DNA of 35,157 bases from Candidatus Latescibacterota bacterium (GTDB lineage: Bacteria; Latescibacterota; UBA2968; GCA-2709665). The notes beneath the pieces are model-generated. The model was not told the origin of the DNA, ran no database searches, and worked only from the letters and a program-made list of their open reading frames with translations. The stretch's first letter is position 1, and each line of letters opens with the position of its first letter. This document shows positions 1 through 8,470 of the stretch, piece by piece. The DNA is taken from assembly GCA_021295655.1 (NCBI GenBank), contig JAGWBX010000050.1:19667-54823 (forward strand), written 5' to 3'. The position numbers were made by a program, and so were the translations under genes.

Positions 1-2467
1 TGCCCTTGACCAGTTCGAAACCCCCCGGCGCGGGTACGAGTTGCTCGTATTTGAAAAGCAAATTGCTCTCCGTGCGGGTCGTTAGAATTCCTAACGGCGT
101 GCCAACCCTGTAATCCAGTTCGATGTCCAGTCCGCTGGTTTCGGTTTCGCCCACGTTGGCGCCTTGAGAAAAGATCGTCGTAATCAGCTTCGTGTTCGGG
201 TCCCGTACGATCTGATCGCAGTAGGATGGGGTTTCCTGCGAATAGCAGTTGCTCAAAATTAGGCCTGCAGGAAGCGCTCCGATCACATCCTCTATTTTAT
301 TGGTATAGTAGCTGATGGCAATATCCAGGTTTTCGGCGTATTCAGGCTGGTAAACCAGCCCGGCTGTAATCATCGCGGCGGTTTCCGGTTCGAGGTCAGT
401 AGAGCCGCCGACTTTGGCTCTCAGTTGCGCGCGCGAGTCCTGGAAATCAGCCGGCACGCCGGCGGCCGCGCAATTTCTCTGTTGCTCGGCAGTCAGCGAC
501 CGGGTGCTGCCCGCTTCGTCGACCACGCTGCAGGGATCGCTTACCAGCGGGAAGGCATCGCTCTGGCCGAGGAACATCTCGGAGATGCCGGGCGCGCGAA
601 ACGCGTTGGATATCGTGGCCCGGAGCGTCAGCCCTCGGGGAAGCTCGCAGCGGGCACCCGCCTCGTACGTAAAGCCGCTACCGAAGGAGTCGTAATCGAA
701 AGCCCTGCCTGCTGCCGTCAGATCCATCCCGGTGGCTTCTGCCCGATAAAGGGGCACGGAGGCCTCGCCGTAGAGAGCCCTCACCGAATACGCGCCTTCG
801 GTCGATTCCTGCTTGCTGCCGGTCGTATTTCCCGAATTCGTTACCGGGTCGGGAAGATAGGCGCCCGCCTCCCAGCGGGAAGATACGCCCGCGGCCACAC
901 CCAGAGGCCCGGCCGGCAGTTCGGCAATTGTCCCGTTCAGGTTCCACTGCAGAATCTTCTGCTTGGTATATCCCGTGGCGATGCCCGTATACTGGATATA
1001 GTCCAGCATTTCCTGAGTGATCGTGCCGGCGCCGTGCAGCAGGTCCAGCGGCACGCAGTCGGCGATGGCGGCGCATTCCTCCGCCGGCCCAAGCGCGTGT
1101 GCGAGATTACTGCGGATGAATCGACCTTCGTTGATATTCGTACCCTCACTGCGGCCGTAAGTATACGACAAATCGGTGTTGAAACCCATCAGCGGGTATT
1201 CCAGGCCCAGCACGATGCGGTACGTGTTGATATCCTGGATGTAATTGCGGTTTCCTGCCTCCACGAACCGGCGGCGGACGTCGTAAAACTCACGGCCGAA
1301 TTCATTATAGACATTCGTGGAAGATATGGAGAGGCCTTCACTGAGGGTGAATAGAGGTGTCGGGGCGAGCTTCTGGTCGGACTGCCGGTTGGTATACGAG
1401 ACCTCGAAGAAGCTCTTCGCCTCCGGTGCGAATTCATAGGAGCCGCCGAGAAAGGTGGTGTATCGGGTCTGGGGCGTGTAAAGGTAATTTTCCGGCTGGT
1501 AATTGTACAGGTCTCCGCTGCCGTCTGAAGAGTTGCCCGCCCAGTTGAACGGGCGCCATCCCCTGTTGGGGTCGCGGTGGTAGTCGGCGTCTCCTTCGCC
1601 GGCTGCAGAAACCACGGCCTGCCACGCCTCGTTGCCGGGGTCGCCGGTCAGGTCGTTGATGTGTCCTTCCGGCGTTGCGGAACTGCCGCTTGCGGCATAG
1701 GTGCCGTCGTTTTTTTGCCAGTCGTAGGACTTGTCCTCGGTGCTGAAGGACCGGTCGCCGGTCCATACGGGGCCCTGGCTGTGGTAGCCGGCCGAAAACA
1801 GGACGCTACCATTTTCGCTCTTCAGTCCGGCGGTCACACTGATATCCAGCGTCTCGCCGTCGCCCTCACCCGACGTCCCCTGATAGAATTCGAACTCAAG
1901 TCCCTCGGTCCCGGACCTCGTAATGACATTTACGACACCCCCTATCGCGTCCGAACCGTACACCGCCGACGCGCCGTCCTTGAGCACTTCCACCCGTTCG
2001 ACGGCGGAGGCGGGAATGGCATTGAGGTCCACCGAGGAATTCGCGCCGGTGCCGCCCGGCACGAAGCGGCGGCCGTTGAGCAGAACCAGCGTTCGATGAG
2101 CACCCAGCCCGCGGAGGCTGATTCGCGTGGAGCCGTCTCCCCCGTTGTTGGCCTGTGTATTGATGGCATTGGACTGAACGGTCAGGGTCTGCAGCACGTC
2201 TCCGATTGACGCCAGGCCCCGCACCTTGATTTCGTCTCTGGTAAGGACAATAACCGGGGCCGGCGTAAGGAGTTCATCGCTCTTGATCCGCGAGCCGGTA
2301 ACGGTAATCGCTTCCAGTTCGTAAACGATCTCCTCGTCTTTTTTCTGCTCGTCCTCCTCAGCGTCGTCGACGTCATTTGAATCTTCGCCGGACGCCTGGG
2401 TTGACGCGGCAGAGCAAATGCAAAAGGCAGCCAGTAGTAGCCGCAGCACAGCGTGTCGGATCCACAT
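1..2467 (-). CDS. TonB-dependent outer-membrane receptor, 3' end outside window
   Basis: Likely imports a scarce ligand (siderophore, cofactor or oligomer) across the outer membrane using TonB energy; the ligand cannot be told from sequence. The frame is open from the ATG at 2467 to the left window edge, giving 822 visible codons, so the C-terminal strands are missing. Residues 1 to about 26 form a signal peptide with a leucine/alanine-rich core. Residues 27-47 are strikingly acidic. ELEAITVTGSRI (50-61) starts the receptor proper, as in Caulobacter/sphingomonad-type TonB receptors. The plug domain is clear: RISLRGLG, then TLVLLNGRR, then VERVEVLKDGASAVYGSDA followed by GGVVNVITR. Near the left edge NVGETETSGLDIELDY is typical of late barrel strands. 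GGGAG lies about 9 bases before the ATG. No partner transport gene is adjacent in the window. Family call is firm, substrate unknown. Confidence 0.93.
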   Translation of the reverse strand, partial: MWIRHAVLRLLLAAFCICSAASTQASGEDSNDVDDAEEDEQKKDEEIVYELEAITVTGSRIKSDELLTPAPVIVLTRDEIKVRGLASIGDVLQTLTVQSNAINTQANNGGDGSTRISLRGLGAHRTLVLLNGRRFVPGGTGANSSVDLNAIPASAVERVEVLKDGASAVYGSDAIGGVVNVITRSGTEGLEFEFYQGTSGEGDGETLDISVTAGLKSENGSVLFSAGYHSQGPVWTGDRSFSTEDKSYDWQKNDGTYAASGSSATPEGHINDLTGDPGNEAWQAVVSAAGEGDADYHRDPNRGWRPFNWAGNSSDGSGDLYNYQPENYLYTPQTRYTTFLGGSYEFAPEAKSFFEVSYTNRQSDQKLAPTPLFTLSEGLSISSTNVYNEFGREFYDVRRRFVEAGNRNYIQDINTYRIVLGLEYPLMGFNTDLSYTYGRSEGTNINEGRFIRSNLAHALGPAEECAAIADCVPLDLLHGAGTITQEMLDYIQYTGIATGYTKQKILQWNLNGTIAELPAGPLGVAAGVSSRWEAGAYLPDPVTNSGNTTGSKQESTEGAYSVRALYGEASVPLYRAEATGMDLTAAGRAFDYDSFGSGFTYEAGARCELPRGLTLRATISNAFRAPGISEMFLGQSDAFPLVSDPCSVVDEAGSTRSLTAEQQRNCAAAGVPADFQDSRAQLRAKVGGSTDLEPETAAMITAGLVYQPEYAENLDIAISYYTNKIEDVIGALPAGLILSNCYSQETPSYCDQIVRDPNTKLITTIFSQGANVGETETSGLDIELDYRVGTPLGILTTRTESNLLFKYEQLVPAPGGFELVKG

Positions 2468-2698
2468 CGTGAGAATCTCCCTTATTGAGGCACCGGACTG
2501 CACCAACAGACAGCGTTGCTTTCTCCTTCAGTCTGCGCGACGTTTATCGGTCGTGCAGCCCGCGTTTGCGGAGGCTATCCGGAGGAGCGATCAGGGGTGT
2601 TACCGTGTTTCCGGGGGGGGCGAGGGGAGGCAGGATCTTGCTTCAACGCCATCAACCGCCGGGACATCGCGTGGTCGACCCTTGAGCGGTTTCCATGA

Positions 2699-2726
2699 AA
2701 TATAACGTCGAAGCAGAATGCGGCAA
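2699..2726 (-). promoter_or_regulatory. Candidate sigma70 promoter of TonB receptor gene
   Basis: Minus-strand TTGCCG (2721-2726), 16-base spacer, TATATT (2699-2704). Four of six and five of six bases match the sigma70 consensus. It would give a leader of roughly 225 bases. Weak without expression data. Confidence 0.3.
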
Positions 2727-3083
2727 GGTGTAAAATCGTCCTTAAATCGAACAGGACGACCGAAAACGGACGATTCGCGGAGTCGACCGTTGGCGACTTG
2801 AGTGAACGGCTCAGGTGGGATTTTATAGCGGTGCCGGGTGGTGGATAATATGACATGGAGGTGGGGTCGCCTGCCTTGCCTGCTTCAGCACGCGGGCCTG
2901 AGAGGTCGGACGCAGTGGTAGACGCTAAAGCAATATCCGCCCCACCTTCAGACAGGCTTACACTGAAATGAGGCTGTACCTGGATTGGACGAGGTAAGAT
3001 TGGGGTTGGCTCGGTAGGGTAGGGTAGCGGCGAATTTGACTGCGGGCAGGGCAATCTGTATTGAAGCGGTGATATGGAAAGAC

Positions 3084-3116
3084 AAAGGAGGCCGAAAAAT
3101 CAGCCTCCTTTTTTGA
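3084..3116 (-). terminator. Intrinsic terminator after tRNA-fMet
   Basis: A perfect 9-bp stem (3084-3092 with 3103-3111) closes a 10-base loop just downstream of the tRNA 3' end. On the minus strand the stem is preceded by an A run and followed by a broken T tract (TTTGTCTTT). The better T run is on the plus-strand side, so the element can act in both directions. Confidence 0.6.
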
Positions 3117-3121
3117 TTTCT

Positions 3122-3198
<77 letters not shown>

Positions 3199-3220
3199 AC
3201 CATAATGACCAATGGTCTAA

Positions 3221-3247
3221 AATCTATATATTCCGGGTGTTTGTCAA
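3221..3247 (-). promoter_or_regulatory. Candidate promoter of tRNA-fMet
   Basis: A consensus TTGACA (3242-3247, minus strand) overlaps the corC stop codon. The following AT-rich stretch contains TAGATT (3221-3226) at a short 15-base spacing, with other poorer -10 choices nearby. The -35 match is striking, the -10 less so. Confidence 0.45.
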
Positions 3248-4533
3248 GCGATTTCTTGGGTTTTGTCCTGTTTGTTTCGATCGGGCTCCTGTTTGACGAT
3301 CCGTACCGTGGTAATGCGCTGACCGACCACTTCCTCGACCCACAGGGTGAGGTTTTCGAACACGAACGTTTCCTCGGGACCCGGTACGCGACCCAGGTGG
3401 TTGTAGATGAACCCCCCCAGGGTTTCGTAACCGTCCCGTGGAAGTTCTATATTCAGAATCAGATTGAGGTCGTCTATATCGAGTCGCGCGTCTGCAACCA
3501 GCACGTGCCCGTCTTCGTCCCAGTAAAACAGTTGCTCTTCCTCGTCGTATTCGTCGTGAATCTCGCCGACGATCTCCTCAATCAGGTCTTCGAGTGTGAC
3601 CAGGCCGGACGTGCCGCCGAATTCGTTGATGACAATCGCCATATGCACCTTGTTGGTCTTGAACTCTCTCATCAACTCCGCGATTTTTTTGTTTTCAGTC
3701 GCAAAATACGGTTTTCGCATGGCGTTCTCGGGTGTCCACGCCTGTCCCGTGCTTAGAAGCTCAAGCAGATCCTTGGCATAAACGACACCTTCGATGTGGT
3801 CCACGCGTTCGCGGTAAATGGGAATGCGGGAATGCCGTTTCTCCTGAATCAGGGCCAGGATTTCCGCCGGTTCGGAGGAGATCTCGGCGCACACCATGTC
3901 AATACGCGGCACCATCACTTCCTTTACGGTCGTGTCGCCGAATTCGAATATGCCGGCAATCATGTCCCGTTCTTCCGCTTCTATCGTGCCCTCCTCGGTT
4001 TCGGTTTCCACGATCTGTCGCAGCTCTTCCTCCTTGATCGCTTTCGTATCGGTTTCGCTGACAAAAATACTCCGCGTTTTCAGCAGGAGCAACGCCGGGG
4101 CCAGAAGCAGCACATATAATGGATAATAGATGGCAATCAGGTGAGGCAGGGGCCGGTCGGATCCCTCTTCGCGCCTGTAGAAGGAGATTGCATTGACGAT
4201 GACCAGAGAGACGAGTACGAACGCGGCGATGCTCAGCATGTCTCTCAGAAGCGGCCATGCGAATTCGTGCAAACCAAATCCGGCCAGGGATGCGAACGCA
4301 AGCGCGCCAACCGCTATGGACAGGGATTGTCCAAACGAGGCCGTCAGGCCCAGGGCGTATCTTGTCCGGTACATCGACAACAGGAGGTTCGCGCGTGGAA
4401 CGGCTTCGTCGCGGAGGCGTTCAAGCGTCGCCCGTGAAATCGTGCTGCCAATCGCGCCTATCCGGGCGATCAGCGCGGTAACCACCAGAGAAGCAGCCGC
4501 GACGAGTGCGGCCAACCACTCGGAGTCATCCAA
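3244..4533 (-). CDS. corC: CorC/HlyC-family CBS-domain membrane protein
   Basis: A 429-residue member of the CNNM/CorC (hemolysin C-like) family, linked to magnesium homeostasis. The N-terminal half has about four hydrophobic segments of the DUF21 type (residues ~5-25, 65-85, 95-115, 130-150). Two CBS domains follow: FGDTTVKEVMVPRIDM opens the first, and VINEFGGTSGLVTLEDLIEEIVGEI closes the second. The last ~80 residues are the CorC_HlyC domain (DARLDIDDLN, GGFIYNHLGRVP). The start is TTG, 7 bases after the ybeY stop. Its AAAGGAG ribosome-binding site lies inside the end of ybeY, about 12 bases upstream, so the two are probably translationally linked. In E. coli the equivalent gene (ybeX) is also in the ybeZ-ybeY-ybeX operon. 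The DUF21 start is somewhat divergent, so the exact N-terminus is less certain. Confidence 0.92.
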   Translation of the reverse strand: MDDSEWLAALVAAASLVVTALIARIGAIGSTISRATLERLRDEAVPRANLLLSMYRTRYALGLTASFGQSLSIAVGALAFASLAGFGLHEFAWPLLRDMLSIAAFVLVSLVIVNAISFYRREEGSDRPLPHLIAIYYPLYVLLLAPALLLLKTRSIFVSETDTKAIKEEELRQIVETETEEGTIEAEERDMIAGIFEFGDTTVKEVMVPRIDMVCAEISSEPAEILALIQEKRHSRIPIYRERVDHIEGVVYAKDLLELLSTGQAWTPENAMRKPYFATENKKIAELMREFKTNKVHMAIVINEFGGTSGLVTLEDLIEEIVGEIHDEYDEEEQLFYWDEDGHVLVADARLDIDDLNLILNIELPRDGYETLGGFIYNHLGRVPGPEETFVFENLTLWVEEVVGQRITTVRIVKQEPDRNKQDKTQEIA

Positions 4534-4540
4534 AATGGAC

Positions 4541-4993
4541 TCACACTCCTTTCAGGTGTATACCTGCTTGGAGGCGGGCGATATACTCCCGTTCTCTGCC
4601 ACGCATCGAGGCACTGGCCCCGGGGGAGTCGTGTCGGTACCCCAGCAGATGCAGGATTCCGTGTATGGCGAGCCAGGCTATTTCTTCGGACAAGCGCCTT
4701 GAACCCTCACGGGCCTGTACCTCAGCACGATCCACGGAAACGTAGACTTCACCCAGATCGTCGCAATCGGGGTGAACCGGATCCGTCAGATCGAAGGAAA
4801 GAACATCCGTCGGCTCAGATGCGCCCTTGAATTGCCCGTTCAGACGGCGAAGCGTCGCGTCGTCGGCCAGAACCAGCGTGACCGTGCCGTCGGCGCCGTG
4901 TTCCTCGAGCACACTGTCGAGGAGGAGTTCAAGGTCCATCGGGTCGCAGGCTTCGGGTAACGGCGCCTCCTGTTCGATGCGGACCCGGGTCAC
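4541..4993 (-). CDS. ybeY: YbeY endoribonuclease (rRNA maturation factor)
   Basis: YbeY is a zinc-dependent single-strand endoribonuclease that helps 16S rRNA 3'-end maturation and ribosome quality control in the cytoplasm. The signature is complete: HGILHLLGYRHD places the three zinc histidines at residues 111, 115 and 121, with an arginine in place of the more usual aspartate of the GYDH form. PTDVLSFDL (61-69) and LGEVYVS (80-86) are also family blocks. I chose the GTG at 4993, which overlaps the pgpH stop in GTGA and gives 150 residues, the usual family size. A longer frame extends into pgpH but its extra residues match nothing. It is third in phoH-pgpH-ybeY-corC. Confidence 0.95.
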   Translation of the reverse strand: MTRVRIEQEAPLPEACDPMDLELLLDSVLEEHGADGTVTLVLADDATLRRLNGQFKGASEPTDVLSFDLTDPVHPDCDDLGEVYVSVDRAEVQAREGSRRLSEEIAWLAIHGILHLLGYRHDSPGASASMRGREREYIARLQAGIHLKGV

Positions 4994-7302
4994 AGAACTT
5001 CCTTCCTGCGGCCGGATTGAATCCGCTTCTGTTCGTGCTGCCACGGATAGGCAACGCGGCTGTGCCAGGTGGCATCGAGAATGGGCAGAAATGCTTCCTG
5101 AATTCGGGTCAGGTCCCTGAGCGTCAGGTCGCATTCGTCCAATTCTCCCGCGGTAAACCTTGCTTTTACAAGGGTTTGAACCATGTCCCGGGTCTCTTCG
5201 GGGGTACCGGCATTGAGACTGCGTCTTGCAGATTCAACCGCGTCTGCCAGGCTGACGATGCCGGCCTCCCGGGTCTGGGGCCTTGGGCCGGGGTATCGGA
5301 AATCCGCGTCGCGCACTTCGTGCGGGGCGTTGCTTTGCATGGCGCGCTTCTTGAACCCTTCAATTTCGCAGGTACCGTGATGCTGGGAAATCATGTCGAT
5401 GATGACCCGTGGAAGGCCTTCCTCTTCGGCCATGCTGGCGCCGTCCTTCACATGGGAGATCAGAATCAGTGCGCTCAGACGGGGCTGCAGTTCATCGTGC
5501 GGATTCACGCCTTTCTGGTTCTCGTTAAAATAGTGCGGTCGAATCATCTTGCCGATATCATGGTAGTAACATCCCACCCGGGCCAGCAGGCCGTTGGCTC
5601 CGATGACTTCAGCAGCCGCCTCCGAGAGCCTGGCCATGATGATACTGTGACTGTACGTGCCGGGCGCCCGAATGGCCAGATTACGCAACAACGGCCGGTT
5701 CAGGTCCGAGAGCTCCAGCAGCGTGTAGGTGGTGACCACGCTGAATGCGCTTTCGAAAATCGGCAGAAGGCCGATGGTGAGGACGGAGGATGCACAGGCC
5801 GTGAATGTTCCCAGAACGAGGTCCCACCTGACCATCTGGAAGAATTCTCCGAAACTGGAATAGCTGAATGACAGGACCGCCGTAGCGAGGGTTGAGAGCA
5901 GATAGGCGCAAACCAGGAAGGCGATGGACCGGTAGAAAAAATCGCTGCGACGGTTGACCGGGCGCACGGAGTAAGCACCGGCAGCCCCCGTAATCAGGTA
6001 AATCAGACCGAACGAAAGGCTTCCCACGATGCTCGCGCACAGCGTGGCGCAAACGAACGACACGACCAGGCCGACTTCGGTATCGAAGAGTACGGTTGCC
6101 AGCATCACCGAGAGCGCAACGGGCACCAGCAGGGGCGTGACCGACGACACCGTTGCCGCATAGGACGCGACCAGGCACGGCATGATGATCAGGATGCCAA
6201 AGAGCGCAAGGTTGGAGGTCGACGCGAAGACCGCGGGCCGCGACACCTGAAGAAACACGAATAGAATGGCGACCAGCAGGGCGCTGACGGCGGCCTGGGC
6301 GGCGACCTGGAAATGATAGAGATAGGGGACCCGATCAATCGCTCTGTTCATGTGGACGGCCAGAGATCGCAGCTGGTCCATATGTTCCGGGGTCACGCGG
6401 TCGTGTTTGTCGACAATGCGTTCGCCGCCAAGGACGGTTCCCTTATAGTGCGAGACCTTTGCCACAGCCTCTTCCCTGCGTCTTGCGGTTTCTTCTTCGC
6501 TGTAGGTGAGATTGGGCGTAAGGAAGACAACGACAAGCTCGTATACGGCCTTGATCTCCGCAGGCGTGCCCTGCGGAAACTGTCTGTCGATTTCATCCTG
6601 CAGGCTGCGCTCGTACCATTCCAGACCTCGGATGGGATCTGACGCAATGCGCCTCTCCTGGTCGCCCCGGACGAGGATGACCTCACTGTTGTCGGTTCCA
6701 AGGACGTCAGAGTCCTGATTCAGAACGCCGGCGGCGTAACTGGATACCAGCAATTCGCGGACGGCTGTCCGAAGCTTTTCAAAACCGACGGGGTAATTGG
6801 CCGCCTGGTTGATCAGAAAATGCAGACTCACCTGAGACACCGAGCCGATTTCCGAATGTACCTGTTGCAGGTGATTGACGGCCGAATCCGGAATGGCCGA
6901 TACGCTCACCCGATTCAAGTCTTCCAGGAATCCGTCCAGCGCACGTTTAGGGTCTGCAGATACCTGCGCGTTCAGGATCACGACTGGAAGAACGTCATCG
7001 CGGGCAGCCTCCACTTCGCCGGCGTAATCGGTTTCGTTCTTGAGTACCTTGAAGTTTTCCGGCGCAATCACTTCATACGGCGCGATTGTGCCCTCACTGA
7101 AGGCGCTGTGTTCGTAGTCTGTCCTGGCAATCGGGAAAAAATAGGTCAGCAGGGCAATCAGCGTGAACATGAGCCCAACGCGTAACAGGACCCTTGGGCG
7201 CAGCCGGAGCTTGCGCCGGGATGACGCACCATGATCGCCGATGGCGGCGTCCGGTTCCATGAGTCCTGTGAGCAGGAGCAGTTTTCGGAGTCTACGCATC
7301 AT
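4990..7302 (-). CDS. pgpH: PgpH-type 7TM-HD phosphodiesterase (c-di-AMP hydrolase family)
   Basis: A 770-residue membrane protein of the 7TMR-HD family, whose studied members (Listeria PgpH) hydrolyse cyclic di-AMP. Order of parts: a first membrane segment at ~40-60; a large extracytoplasmic 7TMR-HDED domain (~60-330) with EGTIAPYEVIAPENF; a multi-pass membrane block (~335-525); and a cytoplasmic HD domain. The HD block is well preserved: GTYSHS at ~545, GCYYHDIGKM with H581 and D582, PHDELQPRLSALILISHVKDG, MISQHHGT and VSLADAVESARR. Start is an ATG-ATG pair at 7302/7299 with only a weak AGGA upstream. It begins 20 bases after phoH and its stop overlaps the ybeY start by 4 bases, so it is cotranscribed with both. 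No diadenylate cyclase is seen in the window. Confidence 0.93.
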   Translation of the reverse strand: MMRRLRKLLLLTGLMEPDAAIGDHGASSRRKLRLRPRVLLRVGLMFTLIALLTYFFPIARTDYEHSAFSEGTIAPYEVIAPENFKVLKNETDYAGEVEAARDDVLPVVILNAQVSADPKRALDGFLEDLNRVSVSAIPDSAVNHLQQVHSEIGSVSQVSLHFLINQAANYPVGFEKLRTAVRELLVSSYAAGVLNQDSDVLGTDNSEVILVRGDQERRIASDPIRGLEWYERSLQDEIDRQFPQGTPAEIKAVYELVVVFLTPNLTYSEEETARRREEAVAKVSHYKGTVLGGERIVDKHDRVTPEHMDQLRSLAVHMNRAIDRVPYLYHFQVAAQAAVSALLVAILFVFLQVSRPAVFASTSNLALFGILIIMPCLVASYAATVSSVTPLLVPVALSVMLATVLFDTEVGLVVSFVCATLCASIVGSLSFGLIYLITGAAGAYSVRPVNRRSDFFYRSIAFLVCAYLLSTLATAVLSFSYSSFGEFFQMVRWDLVLGTFTACASSVLTIGLLPIFESAFSVVTTYTLLELSDLNRPLLRNLAIRAPGTYSHSIIMARLSEAAAEVIGANGLLARVGCYYHDIGKMIRPHYFNENQKGVNPHDELQPRLSALILISHVKDGASMAEEEGLPRVIIDMISQHHGTCEIEGFKKRAMQSNAPHEVRDADFRYPGPRPQTREAGIVSLADAVESARRSLNAGTPEETRDMVQTLVKARFTAGELDECDLTLRDLTRIQEAFLPILDATWHSRVAYPWQHEQKRIQSGRRKEVL

Positions 7303-7323
7303 TTGGCGGGCAATCCTGCATCT

Positions 7324-8343
7324 TTACAATTCAAGCGCTTCTGTGCCGTCATCGAGTCCGGTCCCATCCGCTGACTGGAGCCTTTTTTCACTCTCATATC
7401 GGTCGTAGGCGGAGATGATCTTGCTGACCAGAGCGTGACGAACGACGTCCTTTTCGGTGAATTGGACAAAACGCACGGCTTCGATATGCGAGAGAATCTG
7501 CTGAACATGCACAAGTCCGGACACATCGTCGGGTGGCAGATCGATCTGTGTGACGTCGCCATTGACGACTGCCTTGGAGTTGGCGCCCATACGCGTGAGA
7601 AACATCTTCATCTGGCTGATGGTCGTATTCTGGGCTTCATCCAGAATGACAAACGCGTTGTTGAGCGTACGCCCCCGCATGAACGCCAGCGGAGCGATTT
7701 CCAGTGTCCGATTGTCGAGGAGGTGTTGTATATGTTCGCCGGGAATCATGTCCCGCAGCGCGTCGTAAAGCGGGCGCAGATAGGGGTCGACTTTTTCCTG
7801 AATGTCGCCAGGAAGGAAACCGAGGTTTTCTCCGGCCTCCACCGCCGGACGGGTCAGGATGATCCTCGACACCTCCTTGCGTTTCAGAGCTGCGGCGGCG
7901 CAGGCGACGGCCAGGTAGGTCTTGCCGGTCCCGGCGGGGCCGATGCCGAATACGATGTCGAAATTCTCTATTCCGGTCACATATTGATGTTGAGCGGCCG
8001 AACGGGGTCGAATGTCGCATTTCTGGGTGACCAGTACGGTCTTTTTCGATCCCGAAGGCCCGTTGTCGGGATCTGTTTCGCCCCACCCGTCTGCCTGTTC
8101 GGGGGCGTCGCCACGCCGCAGGCACGAGACCATCTCTTCCAGCAGTCCGGAAACATGCCGGACCTTGTACGCGGGGCCGGTGATCGTGACGGTTTCGCCA
8201 CGGGCCGTAACGTGGACGCCGTATCTGGCTTCGAGCGCCAGAAGGTTGACGTCGTTGTGCCCGTACAGCGTGAGGGGGTCAACGCCCTGAATGGACAGCT
8301 GATGGGACAAGGTTGGATTTCTCAACAATTCAGGTCTTTTCAC
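7324..8343 (-). CDS. ybeZ: PhoH-family ATPase (YbeZ-like)
   Basis: PhoH/YbeZ is a cytoplasmic P-loop protein, proposed to act as an RNA helicase-like partner of YbeY. The 339-residue product has a KH-like N-terminal region (~25-75). A PhoH ATPase core follows: Walker A GPAGTGKT (135-142), RPAVEAGENLGFLPGD (165-180), Walker B VILDEAQN (232-239) and NGDVTQIDLP (261-270). It is the first gene of the phoH-pgpH-ybeY-corC operon. The start is doubtful. The GTG used at 8343 lies only four bases after the T run of a strong terminator and has no Shine-Dalgarno sequence. In-frame TTG codons 6, 7 and 12 are alternatives and would still leave the conserved GVDPLTLYG region intact. Function assignment is firm, the N-terminus is not. 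Confidence 0.93.
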   Translation of the reverse strand: MKRPELLRNPTLSHQLSIQGVDPLTLYGHNDVNLLALEARYGVHVTARGETVTITGPAYKVRHVSGLLEEMVSCLRRGDAPEQADGWGETDPDNGPSGSKKTVLVTQKCDIRPRSAAQHQYVTGIENFDIVFGIGPAGTGKTYLAVACAAAALKRKEVSRIILTRPAVEAGENLGFLPGDIQEKVDPYLRPLYDALRDMIPGEHIQHLLDNRTLEIAPLAFMRGRTLNNAFVILDEAQNTTISQMKMFLTRMGANSKAVVNGDVTQIDLPPDDVSGLVHVQQILSHIEAVRFVQFTEKDVVRHALVSKIISAYDRYESEKRLQSADGTGLDDGTEALEL

Positions 8344-8393
8344 AAATAAAAAAAGCCCTCGTTCCGGCCAGACTCCGGGAACGAGAGCTTTTT
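8344..8393 (-). terminator. Intrinsic terminator of the lipoprotein/LysM unit
   Basis: On the minus strand a stem of about 15 bp with one mismatch (8350-8365 with 8378-8393) is followed by TTTTTTTATTT. It lies about 80 bases after the stop of the LysM-like gene and runs directly into the annotated phoH start codon. It is a textbook Rho-independent terminator, and its position makes attenuation of phoH possible. Confidence 0.85.
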
Positions 8394-8470
8394 GGAGATC
8401 TTATTCGTGGTGTGAGTCGCTTTCCATTTTTCGAGGAAGCAAATCTCCGCAGTCCGGAGCCTGATATCTG

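Larger units (their letters stand above)
2468..3121. other. Long spacer upstream of the TonB receptor
   Basis: This 654-base stretch holds no convincing gene. A 159-codon minus-strand frame (2575-3054) starts with TTG, has no Shine-Dalgarno sequence and encodes a proline/serine-rich composition without recognisable motifs. What can be supported is a weak promoter for the receptor gene near 2699-2726, giving a leader of about 225 bases, an eight-G run at 2613-2620, and the terminator after the tRNA at the right end. I looked for a cobalamin-type or other known riboswitch in the leader and saw none. Confidence 0.6.

Noticed and set aside
425..1354. Long plus-strand frame opposite the TonB receptor
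   Set aside because: Antisense shadow of a well-supported receptor gene; its product has no family features.
2468..2700. Possible cobalamin or other riboswitch in the TonB receptor leader
   Set aside because: No conserved B12-box-like or other known riboswitch core could be found.
2575..3054. A 159-codon minus-strand reading frame in the large spacer
   Set aside because: TTG start, no ribosome-binding site, low-complexity Pro/Ser-rich product with no recognisable motif.
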